Part shown: in pieces, positions 20,720-31,462 of the stretch
How positions within the stretch are numbered: position 1 is the stretch's first letter
Layout of the letters: the number at the start of each line of letters is the position of its first letter
Assembly: GCA_024195265.1 (NCBI GenBank)
Contig: JAJLRJ010000009.1
Coordinates: forward strand, 15,820,210-15,884,209
Reading direction: 5' to 3'
Source of the DNA: Dendrophyllia cribrosa
Lineage: Eukaryota; Cnidaria; Anthozoa; Scleractinia; Dendrophylliidae
DNA: 64,000 nucleotides
Program-made: the position numbers and the translations under genes
Notes under the pieces: model-generated
Database searches by the model: none
Told to the model about the DNA's origin: nothing
The model's input: the letters and a program-made list of their open reading frames with translations, nothing else

Positions 20720-21700
20720 ATGAGCGACGCGTTATCTAGGCAAATGGAAGGAGCCAACACAGTTATGGCATCTAAGGCCGCGGGAATACTTAGCCTAACA
20801 CTTGGAGGAAGACTGTCTAATGATCCAGAAATTATCACTAGCCATACCGAGCAAATCGCTTTTCTCAAGAAAGAAATCCAACATAAGAACGACGAAATAT
20901 CGCGACTGAACGAAGACGTAAAGGAGCTTCGGGAGCAAAACGATGAATTCAAAATTACCGTGGAGTCGAAAAACAGAGAAATTAAGAACCTAAGGGACAA
21001 AATCGACAAACTGGAAACTGAGAAGAAAGTCTTGGAAACGAAGCTGAGATCTGTTGAAGTCGAGCTGGAAGTTGTGAGAAAGGAAGTCGGTGAGTTGAAA
21101 GAGGCGAACAAGATCCAGGAGGAAAAGAACTCTACATTGGAAGTGAATGTAGAAAAACTGACAAAGAAAATGGATGGAGTTAAAAATGAAAACAGGTCTC
21201 TTCAAAAGGAGCTCAAGGAGCTACGTGAAGAGGTACAAAGCAAGTCGCCATTAGAGGTATCAAAAGGAATGGCTTTACCGTACCTTACTGACCCAGTCGT
21301 CGAGTGGGCTTCACTAGTTCTGGGTGAACTGTGCTGGCAAATACAAGCCATGATGTACAAGAATGTTCTTCCAAATATGTATAAAGACCGAATGAGTTAC
21401 AAAGTGAAGCATATAGAGGAAGATATAAAGGGATTGCAAGACGAGCAACAAAAACAGGAAGCGTGGCAGAAATGGGGCGAACTCAAGACGAAGCTGAAGT
21501 GGAATAAACGAATTCACAAGAGAGCGATGAAATCGATCCAGGATGGCAGAAATATGGCCGCTCATCCTGAGATAGACGAGGAATCACTCCGTGTCTCGGC
21601 AGACCTGATGGAGAAGGCAGGAAAACTGACCGACTGGCAAAGCCCCGATTGTGTTAAAGAGTTCATAGAAATGTGGAAAACGCTGAAACAACAAAAGTAA
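20720..21700 (+). CDS. Coiled-coil protein with C-terminal RNxxAH (HEPN-like?) domain, paralogue 1
   Basis: A single-exon frame of 326 codons; the ATG at 20720 is chosen because homology and coiled coil follow it. Residues ~43-175 are a long charged coiled coil with heptads of E, K and L. Residues ~190-326 form a mostly helical domain shared with the genes at 27274 and 30464: LGEL..Q.Q..MY..V.P, YK.K.I..D, a W-rich turn, then R277-N-M-A-A-H282-P, and a C-terminal W.S...I..WK.L. The R-x4-H spacing and the helical context recall the active-site motif of HEPN domains. That is inference, as no known family was recognised. It could act as an oligomeric adaptor or an RNA-cleaving effector. A polyadenylation signal lies at 21840. 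The flanks are duplicated around 15 kb and 25 kb. Confidence 0.75.
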   Translation: MSDALSRQMEGANTVMASKAAGILSLTLGGRLSNDPEIITSHTEQIAFLKKEIQHKNDEISRLNEDVKELREQNDEFKITVESKNREIKNLRDKIDKLETEKKVLETKLRSVEVELEVVRKEVGELKEANKIQEEKNSTLEVNVEKLTKKMDGVKNENRSLQKELKELREEVQSKSPLEVSKGMALPYLTDPVVEWASLVLGELCWQIQAMMYKNVLPNMYKDRMSYKVKHIEEDIKGLQDEQQKQEAWQKWGELKTKLKWNKRIHKRAMKSIQDGRNMAAHPEIDEESLRVSADLMEKAGKLTDWQSPDCVKEFIEMWKTLKQQK

Positions 21701-21839
21701 AACATCGATCATGTCGAGATACCACACATCAATGTTGCACTTTTAAAATAATGAATGTTGTTTCCAAAAGTAGGTTTGTGTAGATCGTCGAAGCGGTAGA
21801 GAAATCCAGACATTACTTGCTTTCATCAGTTAATCGCGG

Positions 21840-21845
21840 AATAAA
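21840..21845 (+). terminator. Polyadenylation signal of coiled-coil gene 1
   Basis: AATAAA 140 bp after the stop codon of the gene at 20720. Confidence 0.45.
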
Positions 21846-21959
21846 AGACGTTTGCAACAATATTCTACGCGCGTGGCATGGGGTATTCTATAGTTTGTTA
21901 ATGGTCAGTTACCAATGGAAGAACTCGCGTAAAATGCTGCTAGAAAAAAGTGGTTTACA

Positions 21960-22260
21960 TTGGAACTAAAGGTAACCGACAAAGACATTTCATTATGCGT
22001 TTCAATGTAACTTGGTGTTATCATTCGCTAGAAGCAACTTCTTTCACTATAAATTTTACCCGTTTATATCAGTAATTAAACAACAAGAAGACAAAAGTTA
22101 TTTGAAAATTCTTACTTCACTTCTTCATCTTTATGAAGTGTATAAAGAACATTTTTGTATCTTATAAGGAATATAGTGACCGCTAAAAAAACTTTCATTT
22201 CCGAGAAACCGAAAACTCTAGTTACCCGGTTTTCCGAGAAAGCGTTAGACAATAACAATG
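21960..22260 (+). repeat. Shared 3' flank module, copy 2
   Basis: Matches 25040-25380 (for example ACATTTTTGTATCTTATAAGG and TTTCCGAGAAACCGAA, then GGTTTTCCGAGAAAGCGTT). The BTB gene and this coiled-coil gene therefore end in the same kind of downstream sequence. Confidence 0.6.
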
Positions 22261-22954
22261 TAAGTGCACACGGGAAGGGAAATGGCCGCGACGTTTGTGA
22301 ACTTTTTCATTTTTTTATGAGCGTTGTAACATGTGTTCTAAGTTAGTGCAGCTGATGGGCTATAGTTGAGGAATATACTTCAGATCTCTCACAGCTGATC
22401 AGGAAGCAAGGTAACAGGTAATGATATATCTTTGTTCTTTCCATATAAAATGTTTCGGGTGCTTTCATAATTTTTTAAGAACATTTTATACCCGATCTCT
22501 CTCAGAAAGATTGGACAATAAACTGTGAGATTTTCGCGAACAAAATGTCACAAAATACATGATTAAGCATCGAATCTTGATGGCACTGAAAAACAATTGT
22601 CAACATATGCGGAAAATATAAACACGTGAAGCCTTGGAAGTTCCAAGTTAAATGTTCGCGCAAAATGTGAAGAGTAAATTAATCTTGATCTTACATTTTA
22701 TACATGGCGGTTATGTCGGGTAGTACAAGATAGATCAGAATATTGCAATGTCATTCCCGGTCTATGAAGAATGTATAAGGAAAACTACATGTGATTGCAT
22801 TAATAAAGGTGAAATTAAACGTAGTATATTGACTGTACATCCTTGGCTTATTGCATCTCTAGTTGAACTGCGACTCATGCACTAAAGGTTTTGTTTTTAC
22901 ATTACTTTGTTTACAGGAACAACATGCCTTGTAAAATATTGAAAAACAAATGGT

Positions 22955-23045
22955 ACTATGCAAAAGTGCTACTGAAGAGGTTTCATTTGAATGGTCACAT
23001 CATAGGATTTTGTCAATAGACTCAAAAGTTAGAACTACATTACAT
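22955..23045 (+). repeat. ~105-bp repeat, single unit
   Basis: A lone copy with TTTCATTTGAATGGTCACA and ACTCAAAAGTTAGAACTAC between the coiled-coil gene and the BTB upstream block. Confidence 0.65.
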
Positions 23046-23149
23046 GACTCTGGGAGTGAAATTAGGATTGAAGAATGCAATTTATTGCCACTGAGATGTG
23101 TGATAGAATTCCTACAAGCAGTTAAATTATATTCTGTTGTTAAATTATA

Positions 23150-24560
23150 GACCTGTTGTTAAGTAAGCTGTGGATGAAACCTCTCAAATATTCTAAGGTT
23201 TAAACTATTTTGAACAATCTAATCAGTTTGGAGTTAATCGTGCCTTGTTTAGTAAGCTGAGCATGAGAATACTGGACATATGTTAAGGTTTATACCACTT
23301 TATGCATCTTAACGTTCTTTCATGCAGTGCAAAGATGGAACGGTTCAAGGCAGCAGTGCTCTCTTGACTCTCTAGAATCCAAACGTAAAGGATTTAGCAT
23401 CTTTCCAACTACAACTGCATGTTGAGGGTTTCAGTTTTCGAGCACAGTTTTTGTATCACTTAATATTCGGTTTACTGGCAACGGTTTAGTATTTGAGGCT
23501 AAAAGCGGCGTTTGCAATCAGGGTTCAGAAAGACGTTTCTACCTTGTAGCATTACATTAAGATTGCTAGGACCGACAGTATCGTCCTTTTGTTTTCACTG
23601 CTTTCTATGCTTAGGAAGGCTTGAAATCGAAAAACGCTTCGTACACCATTCACATTTGGAAATGGTTTTATCCATATCGAGCAGTGTAATTCAACACCCG
23701 CAAAAGAGCTTTCTATTATTCAACACAGGCAAAACAAGAGATGGAGACAACTGATTTCTCGGCGAAAAATGATGCTGTGGATTATTCTATCAAATTTTAA
23801 ATGCTGTTTTCAATATGACTAGCGTCACCGCGCATAAAGACCGCATACGCTTAGCATATTGTACATGTACAATCACAATACATGCAAGCACCAGCAGGAG
23901 AACAATTTCTCAGAAAACGACGGCATGAATAACAAAACATTCAAATGCAAGAAAGAAAGTCCCGATTAAGTAGGTCCACGAACTATGTCATGGATGTGTT
24001 TATAGCGTGAGAACTTTCCCTTTGTAATAGATAATTTTTTTGTTTACGTCTTTCAGATTTAGGTAGACGCTCCCTTCAAGGAGTTGAATTAGTAATTCAA
24101 AGCATTATCGATGAATTGATATGAAGTTTCCGGGAACTTGTTCAGTCACCCAATTCCGAGAAACTTGACTGCAGTGTTTATATTTGAATATCTGCATGCG
24201 TTGCTTTGACTTGTCGACATCAGGGGGTGGTCACAAGTGTGATAGGTCAATGCTATACCGTGTATCCATGGTAACCTGCTGCTGAGATGCCGCGCTTAGT
24301 CTTGTATGCTTCTCTCTTGCTTTTTCTATTTACTATATTCACTGTTTATCTTTGGGAAAGCGTTTATGCATTCAATCCAGGTCAATCCAGGTCAATACGA
24401 CTACACAACGTCAATCAATGACGAACGACAATTAATGCCGGGATTGACTTCTTGTTATGACTAGATTTTCCGCTTTCTCTTTCGCCTGGCTTAATATCCT
24501 TCAACCAAGAGAGGAACTTGCATTCAGGTTAATAGCGAGTCTGTTATCAGATCTTTAAAT
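23150..24560 (+). repeat. Segmental duplication copy 2, spacer and BTB upstream
   Basis: Matches 15290-15890 and 16351-17960 in order, without the TTAA-flanked MITE found there. It carries the region upstream of the intact BTB gene. No separate gene is seen. Confidence 0.7.
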
Positions 24561-24573
24561 TGAAAGGGAAGGG

Positions 24574-25017
24574 ATGGGTTCAGCTAATGTAGAGATGAGG
24601 TGGCAGACAAAGAGAAGCACGGTATTGGAAAGAAGCAAGTACATGTTCAAAAACCCTCTTCTAAGTGATGTTAAGTTTGCCTTCCCCAACACCGAGACGA
24701 CCATTCCTGCGCATAAGTATGTTCTCGCCGTCAGCAGTCCAGTGTTCTTGACTGTATTTTTCGGTGATCTGGCTGTGAGCAGTGATGCTATAGATATTAC
24801 CGAGTGTGGTCCAGACATCTTTCTTCTTTTTCTGCGATTCATTTATTGCGATGAAACGAACTTTGAAAATATAGACTGCGCTGTTAAACTGTGGCATCTT
24901 GCTGACAAATACGACGTACCTTCGCTTGCAAAAAAATGCGAGGAGTTTTTAAATGGAAACATCAGAGAATGGATCCGTTGGGCGTTTTCCAAGTTTTTCG
25001 ACATACCCTCCAGTTGA
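24574..25017 (+). CDS. BTB/POZ domain protein (short)
   Basis: An ATG at 24574 opens 147 codons. Residues ~29-130 are a BTB/POZ fold: LSDVKF at the first strand, IPAHKYVLAVSSPVF, the FYGDL-like FFGDLAV, DITECGPDIFLLFLRFIYCDE, then LWHLADKYDVPSLAKKCEEFL. This pattern is closest to the BTBD1/2/3/6/9 and BTB-BACK type. BTB domains dimerise and often recruit cullin-3 ubiquitin ligases. The protein ends about 15 residues after the BTB domain, so the BACK and PHR or other C-terminal parts of that family are missing. Either it is a minimal adaptor, further exons were not seen, or it is truncated. A broken paralogue lies at 17960-20220. Confidence 0.8.
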   Translation: MGSANVEMRWQTKRSTVLERSKYMFKNPLLSDVKFAFPNTETTIPAHKYVLAVSSPVFLTVFFGDLAVSSDAIDITECGPDIFLLFLRFIYCDETNFENIDCAVKLWHLADKYDVPSLAKKCEEFLNGNIREWIRWAFSKFFDIPSS

Positions 25018-25039
25018 ATGGAGACAGTGTGTGACTTTT

Positions 25040-25380
25040 GAATTGTTTGCTGGAACTGACTAAACGGAAGAAACTGACCAAGATATCTCATTATGTGTTT
25101 CAATGCATATGTAGAGTTAGAGTGATCGTTTGCTCGAAGCAATTTTTCTTACTAGCAATCCTAAACGTTTATATCAGTAGTGATTTCACAACAAGAAGAA
25201 TAAAGTTATTCTTAGAAATTCTTACTTCAGAACTATCAGTCTTTACAAAGAACATTTTTTGAATCTTTATAGTTATAAAGAATATATTGACCGGCGCTGA
25301 ACTGAAAAACGTTCATTTCCGAGAAACCGAAGACTTACATCCGGTTTTCCGAGAAAGCGTTCGACCATATCAACACAAGG
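25040..25380 (+). repeat. Shared 3' flank module, copy 3
   Basis: Downstream of the BTB gene; same module as 20221-20440 and 21960-22260. The stretch 25380-25840 shows nothing recognisable. Confidence 0.6.
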
Positions 25381-25846
25381 TTAAATACATGCAATGATGG
25401 ATGGGGAGATGGATCTGCCACTGACATGTTAATTCACAACGAAATAATGACAGTCAGGATTTTCGTGAACTCTTTTCACATTCCAGCGGCGGGGGGTAGG
25501 GAAGTGAAAATGTTAGAGATGGGTAGTTTTAAATGTTGGCCAGCAGATGAAGTGTAAAAGTTACTTGCATAAAACTTCAAAACAAATGTAGATGACTGGA
25601 GATTATGTCCTAAGCACGTGTTTAAAAAATGATTATTTTCGTATATGCCTGGTTCTACGAGAACAAACTCTGAATCAAAAAATAGACGAATGGAAACGAT
25701 TTCATTTTTGTCTAGCAGTATACTAAAAATAATAAATACCCGCAAAAGTCCGGTACATTATGCAATTGCGAGGCGTGGATTTCTTAATAAAAATATTGCA
25801 GCTGCTTTTTATTGCGTCGACGAAGGAGACGCTTCCTAATCTTGTC

Positions 25847-26030
25847 GGCTAGGCGGAACGAATCGAGAAAAGTGTCGGTACCAAATCTGCGCCATCTTGA
25901 AACGTCACAACAGTATCCAGCATTCTTAGCGCGTCGTCTAGGCTAAGCGGAACGAATCGAGAAAAGTGTCGGTACCAAATCGGCGCCATCTTGAAACGTC
26001 ACAATAGTATCCAGCATTCCCAGCGCGTGG
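25847..26030 (+). repeat. Tandem duplication, two ~93-bp copies
   Basis: GGAACGAATCGAGAAAAG through AGTATCCAGCATTC occurs twice in direct orientation with few differences. It lies in the 25.4-27.0 kb gap, where no gene was recognised. Confidence 0.8.
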
Positions 26031-27009
26031 AAATCAGGCATCATCCTGGGGAGCTGGGGTTCCGAAATGTCACATGTGAATAATCTATTTGTCTTGATTT
26101 AGTTTCGGATATTTTCCCGATTTTGGAATCGTACGGCTCAATATTTCAATGCCTGGTAAAAGTACGCAGTGGAAAAATTGGACGAAGGTTCTTCTCCGGA
26201 CCAAGTAAGTTGGGTCTCTTTGGAATCAAGCAAGAAGTTACAGATTTTCCTCGCTACCGTTCTGGTATGTTTTGAATGTTCTATCTTGATTTTGCTGTGG
26301 TTCTCTGCCTGATTTGGGAAGCTTTCACCTAAATACCGACGTCGTTCTTCGCGATGTTCTACGGTACGGTGCAATTCGCTTATGTCTTGTAGCAATAATT
26401 CACTGACCGGCCGCGCCAGGCGAACGCAGATTAACTTTACAGTGCTCGAAATTGCGCCTGTATCGGGCACATTTGCGACTAAAGATTTCGTGACTAAAAT
26501 TTGTCTAGCTAATAAAGGAATTATATTCAACAGTCTTGTGTCTTACTTACAACTGGTAGTTGTAATTTTATCCGAAAAATCCTGCGAAATTCACGTTGAA
26601 TGTTGTGTGACTTAATCGTCGGTGTCCAAGACGTTTATCACGGGAGCACTTTTTCAGGCTTTTCTCAGAAATTTCTCATTTCCGGTTCCGGTATTAGTAC
26701 GTCATGTATTGAGGAGTATGATTTCAGAATCGGAGAAATAACCGAAATGAAATCAAGACAAATATACCATTTACATGTCGTAAAAATCTGAGACCTTTCG
26801 GAGTACACAGCACGGCAGGATTTTGCCCGATCCCACGGCGATATCGTGAATTTGTTTGATGTCGGCCCGACGTTTATCTCGCGACAAATCCCTTTTAAAC
26901 AGTGGCTGAATTAATTCATGAAACTAAGGTACTAGGTCAAGACGAGGTGCCACGGGATAAGGAGACGCACTATAATCTATGATTACTACTAGTCCTATCA
27001 AATATCGAG

Positions 27010-27200
27010 GATTGTATCCGCGCGTAAATACCGCATACGCTGAGCATATTGTACAAGTGCCAGCGGTAGAGCAATTTCTGAGAAAACGATGTGCTAACTG
27101 CGCATGGCGAATATTCAAATACAAGACAACTATTGGTTGAGGAAAACAGCCACGTCATTCGGAGCAAAGACCTGTTCTTCAGGGTGCGCGACAACCATCA
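27010..27200 (+). promoter_or_regulatory. Upstream block of coiled-coil gene 2
   Basis: Related to 16385-16570 (TAAATACCGCATACGCTGAGC, then CCACGTCAT and TTCAGGGTGC). It is probably the promoter-proximal region shared by these genes. No TATA box was identified. Confidence 0.4.
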
Positions 27201-27273
27201 TTTAACCGAACGTTCTAGGATACAAACGTACGCCTCAGAAGTAGTTTTCTGTGGCTTTATTTCGACGCTGAAA

Positions 27274-28296
27274 ATGATTACTGAAGAGCAGTTTCGACAG
27301 CTGAGTGAAGATGTCGACCCAATGGCGGCGGCTTTAGTAGGAATGAACGTTACACTGAGAAGGGACATACATCAAGAACGCGCCAACAGAATAAATGAAA
27401 TAATTTTTAGTCAACACAGCGAAGACATCGAGTCTCTCAAGAAGCAAATTGATGAAAAAAATACAGAAATCGTCGATTTACGGAAAGCCATGGAAGCTCT
27501 CGAAGAGAAAAACCAAGAGCTAACAGTGGCATTGAAGTCCAGAAACGAACAGATCAAAGCTCTCAAAGCAAGAATCGGTCGACTTGAAAATGACAAGAAG
27601 GAATTGGTAGACGAGTTACAATCTGTTAAAGTTAAGGTTAGTCGAATGGAGAATGACATCAAAGAGTTGAGTGAAGCAAAAATGGCCCAAGAGGAGAAAA
27701 ATATGGAACTGCAGGAACATTTGGACAAAGTTTCGGGGAAGATGGAGAGCAGAAACCAAGCAATAAAGAAGGAGATAAAGGAGATAAAAGAATCGCAACA
27801 CAGGGAGCTTCCGCCATCTGCAGCTCTTTCACGAGCACCACGCCAGATAACTCCTCCACTATTACCACGACATTTGCAGATGGCCGATCGCGAGCTACAT
27901 GCCTCTCTGTTATTGGGAGAATTGTCTCGTCAAGTCCAAAACAAGATGTACAAGATAGTGTTTCCAAATTTGTTTTCGTCTAACAGAAACTACAAGATGA
28001 AGAACATTCATCGCGATTTGGAAAAACTTCCTCAACCGACTGAGGAGAAAGAAAGATCTAAGAAAAGGTGGGATGAGGTACATGGGCAGTTCAAATGGGA
28101 CGAAGCTTACGAAGAAGCAATGAAAGCGCTTCAAGAAAGCAGGAATCTTGATGCTCATCCCAGTCCGTTGACGGAGGAGGGTCTCAACAGAGCGGCAGAA
28201 ATGATGGATGCGAAAGGTAACCTAAAAGGATGGCTTTCGTTGAAACGGGTCCACGAGTTAATCCAAATCTGGAAACAACTGTACATGATGGAGTAA
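27274..28296 (+). CDS. Coiled-coil protein with C-terminal RNxxAH (HEPN-like?) domain, paralogue 2
   Basis: Intronless frame of 340 codons from the ATG at 27274. The frame stays open 61 codons upstream, but that part is not shared by the paralogues. Residues ~50-180 are a coiled coil. A short proline-rich hinge (~185-205) leads to the conserved domain with SLLLGELSRQVQNKMY, YKMKNIHRDLEKLP, R290-N-L-D-A-H295-P and a C-terminal GWLSLKRVHELIQIWKQL. It resembles paralogue 3 more closely than paralogue 1. Family not recognised; the R-x4-H motif suggests HEPN by analogy only. Confidence 0.75.
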   Translation: MITEEQFRQLSEDVDPMAAALVGMNVTLRRDIHQERANRINEIIFSQHSEDIESLKKQIDEKNTEIVDLRKAMEALEEKNQELTVALKSRNEQIKALKARIGRLENDKKELVDELQSVKVKVSRMENDIKELSEAKMAQEEKNMELQEHLDKVSGKMESRNQAIKKEIKEIKESQHRELPPSAALSRAPRQITPPLLPRHLQMADRELHASLLLGELSRQVQNKMYKIVFPNLFSSNRNYKMKNIHRDLEKLPQPTEEKERSKKRWDEVHGQFKWDEAYEEAMKALQESRNLDAHPSPLTEEGLNRAAEMMDAKGNLKGWLSLKRVHELIQIWKQLYMME

Positions 28297-30463
28297 GACT
28301 TTCTTTTAGAAGTCAGATGTGTGATACGAAATGCCATGTCCTCGATCGGTTTTTTAGTTAAACAAAAATGTAGTACAAAATTCTAATATATAGGGAATTA
28401 TTAGGGAATTCACAACAGCAGCGTGTCGGGCTTGCGTTGCATTTGAAACGGGTTTACCGAGTGATCACATCGTTTTGATGAAGAGGTGTCGAATGAATAT
28501 AACTTTAGTAGATATGAGGAGTGAATTTCGAAAGTTGGTTTAGTAGTATAATTCAGTTGTTTAAAAATAGAATTCAGGACGACAAACGTTTGTTGAACCA
28601 CCAAAGGATATCCTTTATCTAGGGAAATATTTCAGTTCAGAAATCGTCAAGATTATCATTGAAGCCATCTGATTAACCGTAGTCCTGAAACGACAATCAA
28701 TAAAGTTGATTCCTCTCTGTGCATGTGAGGCAGCTGAATTAAAAGAGGCATCGAGTTTCCGAGAAATTGAACTCATCTGTACTATGTCAACATAGGACAT
28801 TGCTCAAGTGCATGATTAGGAGTCACTTTAAACAACAAGACTGACGATAGAAACTGAAATACATGTAGGGTAAAATACCGCTTGGACAACTGTTGTTAGT
28901 TTTTTTCCAATTTTATGCGAAACGCATTTGTGAATAAGCAATGTTACGTCAATGTTGACGACTTTGCATGCAATTTCAGTCTCGTTGGGTTTGTATCTCA
29001 TAGCGATTGACATAAAGGTGAAATAATAGTTGCATAAGTCAATCTTACTTCTATTTCTGAAAGGTATTCACATTTCTACCACGATTTTTGCATGTATATG
29101 TACCTTTCTTAGTGCAAATGCCCTTGTGCTTCACGTTTATGTTGATCTTGGCATACATACACAGTAACAGTACCATGCATTCGGCTGTGCATTTTGGTAC
29201 AACGAAGATCGAAACCACTACCATTCATGCAAAGACAACAAAAGTAAAATCGTTTTTTATTTCTTCCTTGATCAATATGAACGGCCTGTCCAGTCAATGT
29301 AATAAATTGGACCTTTAATCACACGGGACAATTCTATCGACCAAACATTTGTAATCAGTCTAAGGATAATTTCTTGTATATAATTATATATATATATTAA
29401 CTTCTTGCACATATTTGCAAATACTTCAGTATGAATAGGAAATTATATCTTGAAAACCAGAATTGTGTTAGTCGTGATTTCAATTATAAATTGTTATAAC
29501 ACTTTTTCCTCAATCACAAAAATCGAGCTTAGTATTATGGTCTGCAAAGTGGCGGGAATAAAGTATTATTAAACAGGCCACTGATCAGGAGGTCACTGTT
29601 TATTGGCGGGTTGTTGCTTGCTAAACTAGTAGGGCTAAAATTCTCAGTAACATCGAATTCCGCTTTCGTAAAACCTCGTAACTAGCCTCGCTTTTTTACT
29701 TTCAAGAAATTCAACCCCCCAAAACGGAGAAAATGTTACAGGCATTACTTATACAGAAACGGACCAGTTTACCATTTTCTGAGAAATAACTGAGGCAGAA
29801 ACAACGCGCCAATTCCGAGAAACATTAATTATTCAAACGTGTTTGCGTAAGTACATCACAAGATTGCAAGACACTACTGCGATTGGTCAGTATCCTGTCA
29901 ATATATATAGTAATCTCACAGAAGAATGCACCATCGGAAAAACACGCCACATGTCGTTCAAGGTTTCAATATATAACCAGAAGAATCTAACAACAGAGCT
30001 GCAAACGTTTGAGTCAGATCACGACTTGGACGCCATTTGCAGAATATGTAGCATATTTCATAACATATACATGTCTTTAAGACATACAGCCGAATTTAAT
30101 TCAATTTAATGCAACCCACATAAAGCTTTTATATTTGTTTTATCCGTCAAATAAGGACAGCTAGCCGTATTTCGCTTAATAAGTCAATGCTGTTTCCCAG
30201 AAATATAACAATAGACCGAACTAGTTCGATGAGTCACGAGGAACTACTGTAGCATGACAGAGCCCGTCATCCCCCGTGGTGTGATTTCTTAGAAACGATG
30301 CAACATTTTTTTTTATTTTTCAACTTTTTTGCGCATGCGCAGACCATAAGTATAAGATAATGCCACGTCTCATGGGTAATATCGTCCATCACAGGTTTGC
30401 TGCTTCAGCATCACATCAACAGACACACGACTGGGATTTAGATATCGAAAAATCAAGGAAAAA
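28297..30463. other. Spacer without recognised gene
   Basis: AT-rich non-coding sequence with a short TA run near 29380-29400. Positions 29650-30110 resemble 33640-34120, so the promoter side of paralogue 3 has a second, gene-less copy downstream. Confidence 0.5.
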
Positions 30464-31462
30464 ATGGGCGAAGAACACTTAAGGCAGATTGAACATCGCG
30501 GTCGTCCAGCTACGGCTTTTCTTAGTATTGTACGAGAAGCTACTGCCTTGGAACAGGAAAGAATAAACGAACTAATGATCGGTCAACATGGCGAGGAAAT
30601 CGAGTGCTTAAAGGAAAAAATTGAGGAGAAGAATGAGGAGATATCGCGCTTAGAGAAAGCCATGAAAGAATAAGAAGACAAAAACAAAAAGTTAGATATC
30701 GCCTTGAAAACAAGGATCGAAGAGATTACAAAGCTCAAGTCCAGAATCCACAAACTGGAAACTGAAAAGAAAGGCTTAGAAGACAAGCTTAGAAATGTCG
30801 AGGGAAAGCTTGATCGTGTCGAGAAAGAAGTCGAAGAGCTTGATAAAGCAAAGATGGCCCACGAAGAAGAAAATGCAAGTTTAAGGGAGCATTTAGAAAT
30901 AATGTCTGGGGAGATGGAAAGTGTGAAGCAAGACCTGGAGAAGACCAGAAGTGAAAACCACAATTTGAAGAGAGATGTAAAAGACCTACAGGAAACTCAT
31001 CAAAAGTTATTTCCATTTGGTGTTAAAGAAGGCAGGCCAATGTTGGCTCCACCGCCACCAATCTCGCCTGATGTGCAAGCGTCTCTGCGTCTGGGAGAAT
31101 TAAGCCGACAACTTCAAGCCAAGATGTACGCGTATGTTCTTCCACAGTCATTCACACCAATCGCCAATTACAAGGTAAAAACCATTCGCCGCGACGTGGA
31201 AAGGCTACCAAAGACGGAAGAGGAGAAAGAAGCAGCAAGGCAGAAGTGGGCTGAACTCCAAAAAAAGCTAAACTGGAACGAAACGTACGAGGAAGCGGTA
31301 AAATTACTCCAAGAGAACAGAAATGTCGATGCGCATCCAAAAATATCGGCTAATCTACTTCAAGAGGCAGTAGACGTAATGGAAGCCAGAGGTAACCTAA
31401 AGGGCTGGATCTCTCGGGAATGTGTTGATGTGTTGATAACTATGTGGAAGCAACTTCAGTAA
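30464..31462 (+). pseudogene. Coiled-coil/RNxxAH paralogue 3 with premature stop
   Basis: The frame from ATG 30464 aligns with the other two paralogues over its whole length (332 sense or stop positions), except for TAA at 30671-30673 (codon 71 region, inside the coiled coil). Everything after the stop stays in the same frame and is conserved, including SLRLGELSRQLQAKMY, R286-N-V-D-A-H291-P and GWISRECVDVLITMWKQL. A single nonsense change therefore separates it from an intact gene. Either it is a young pseudogene, a null allele, or a sequencing error. Confidence 0.75.
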
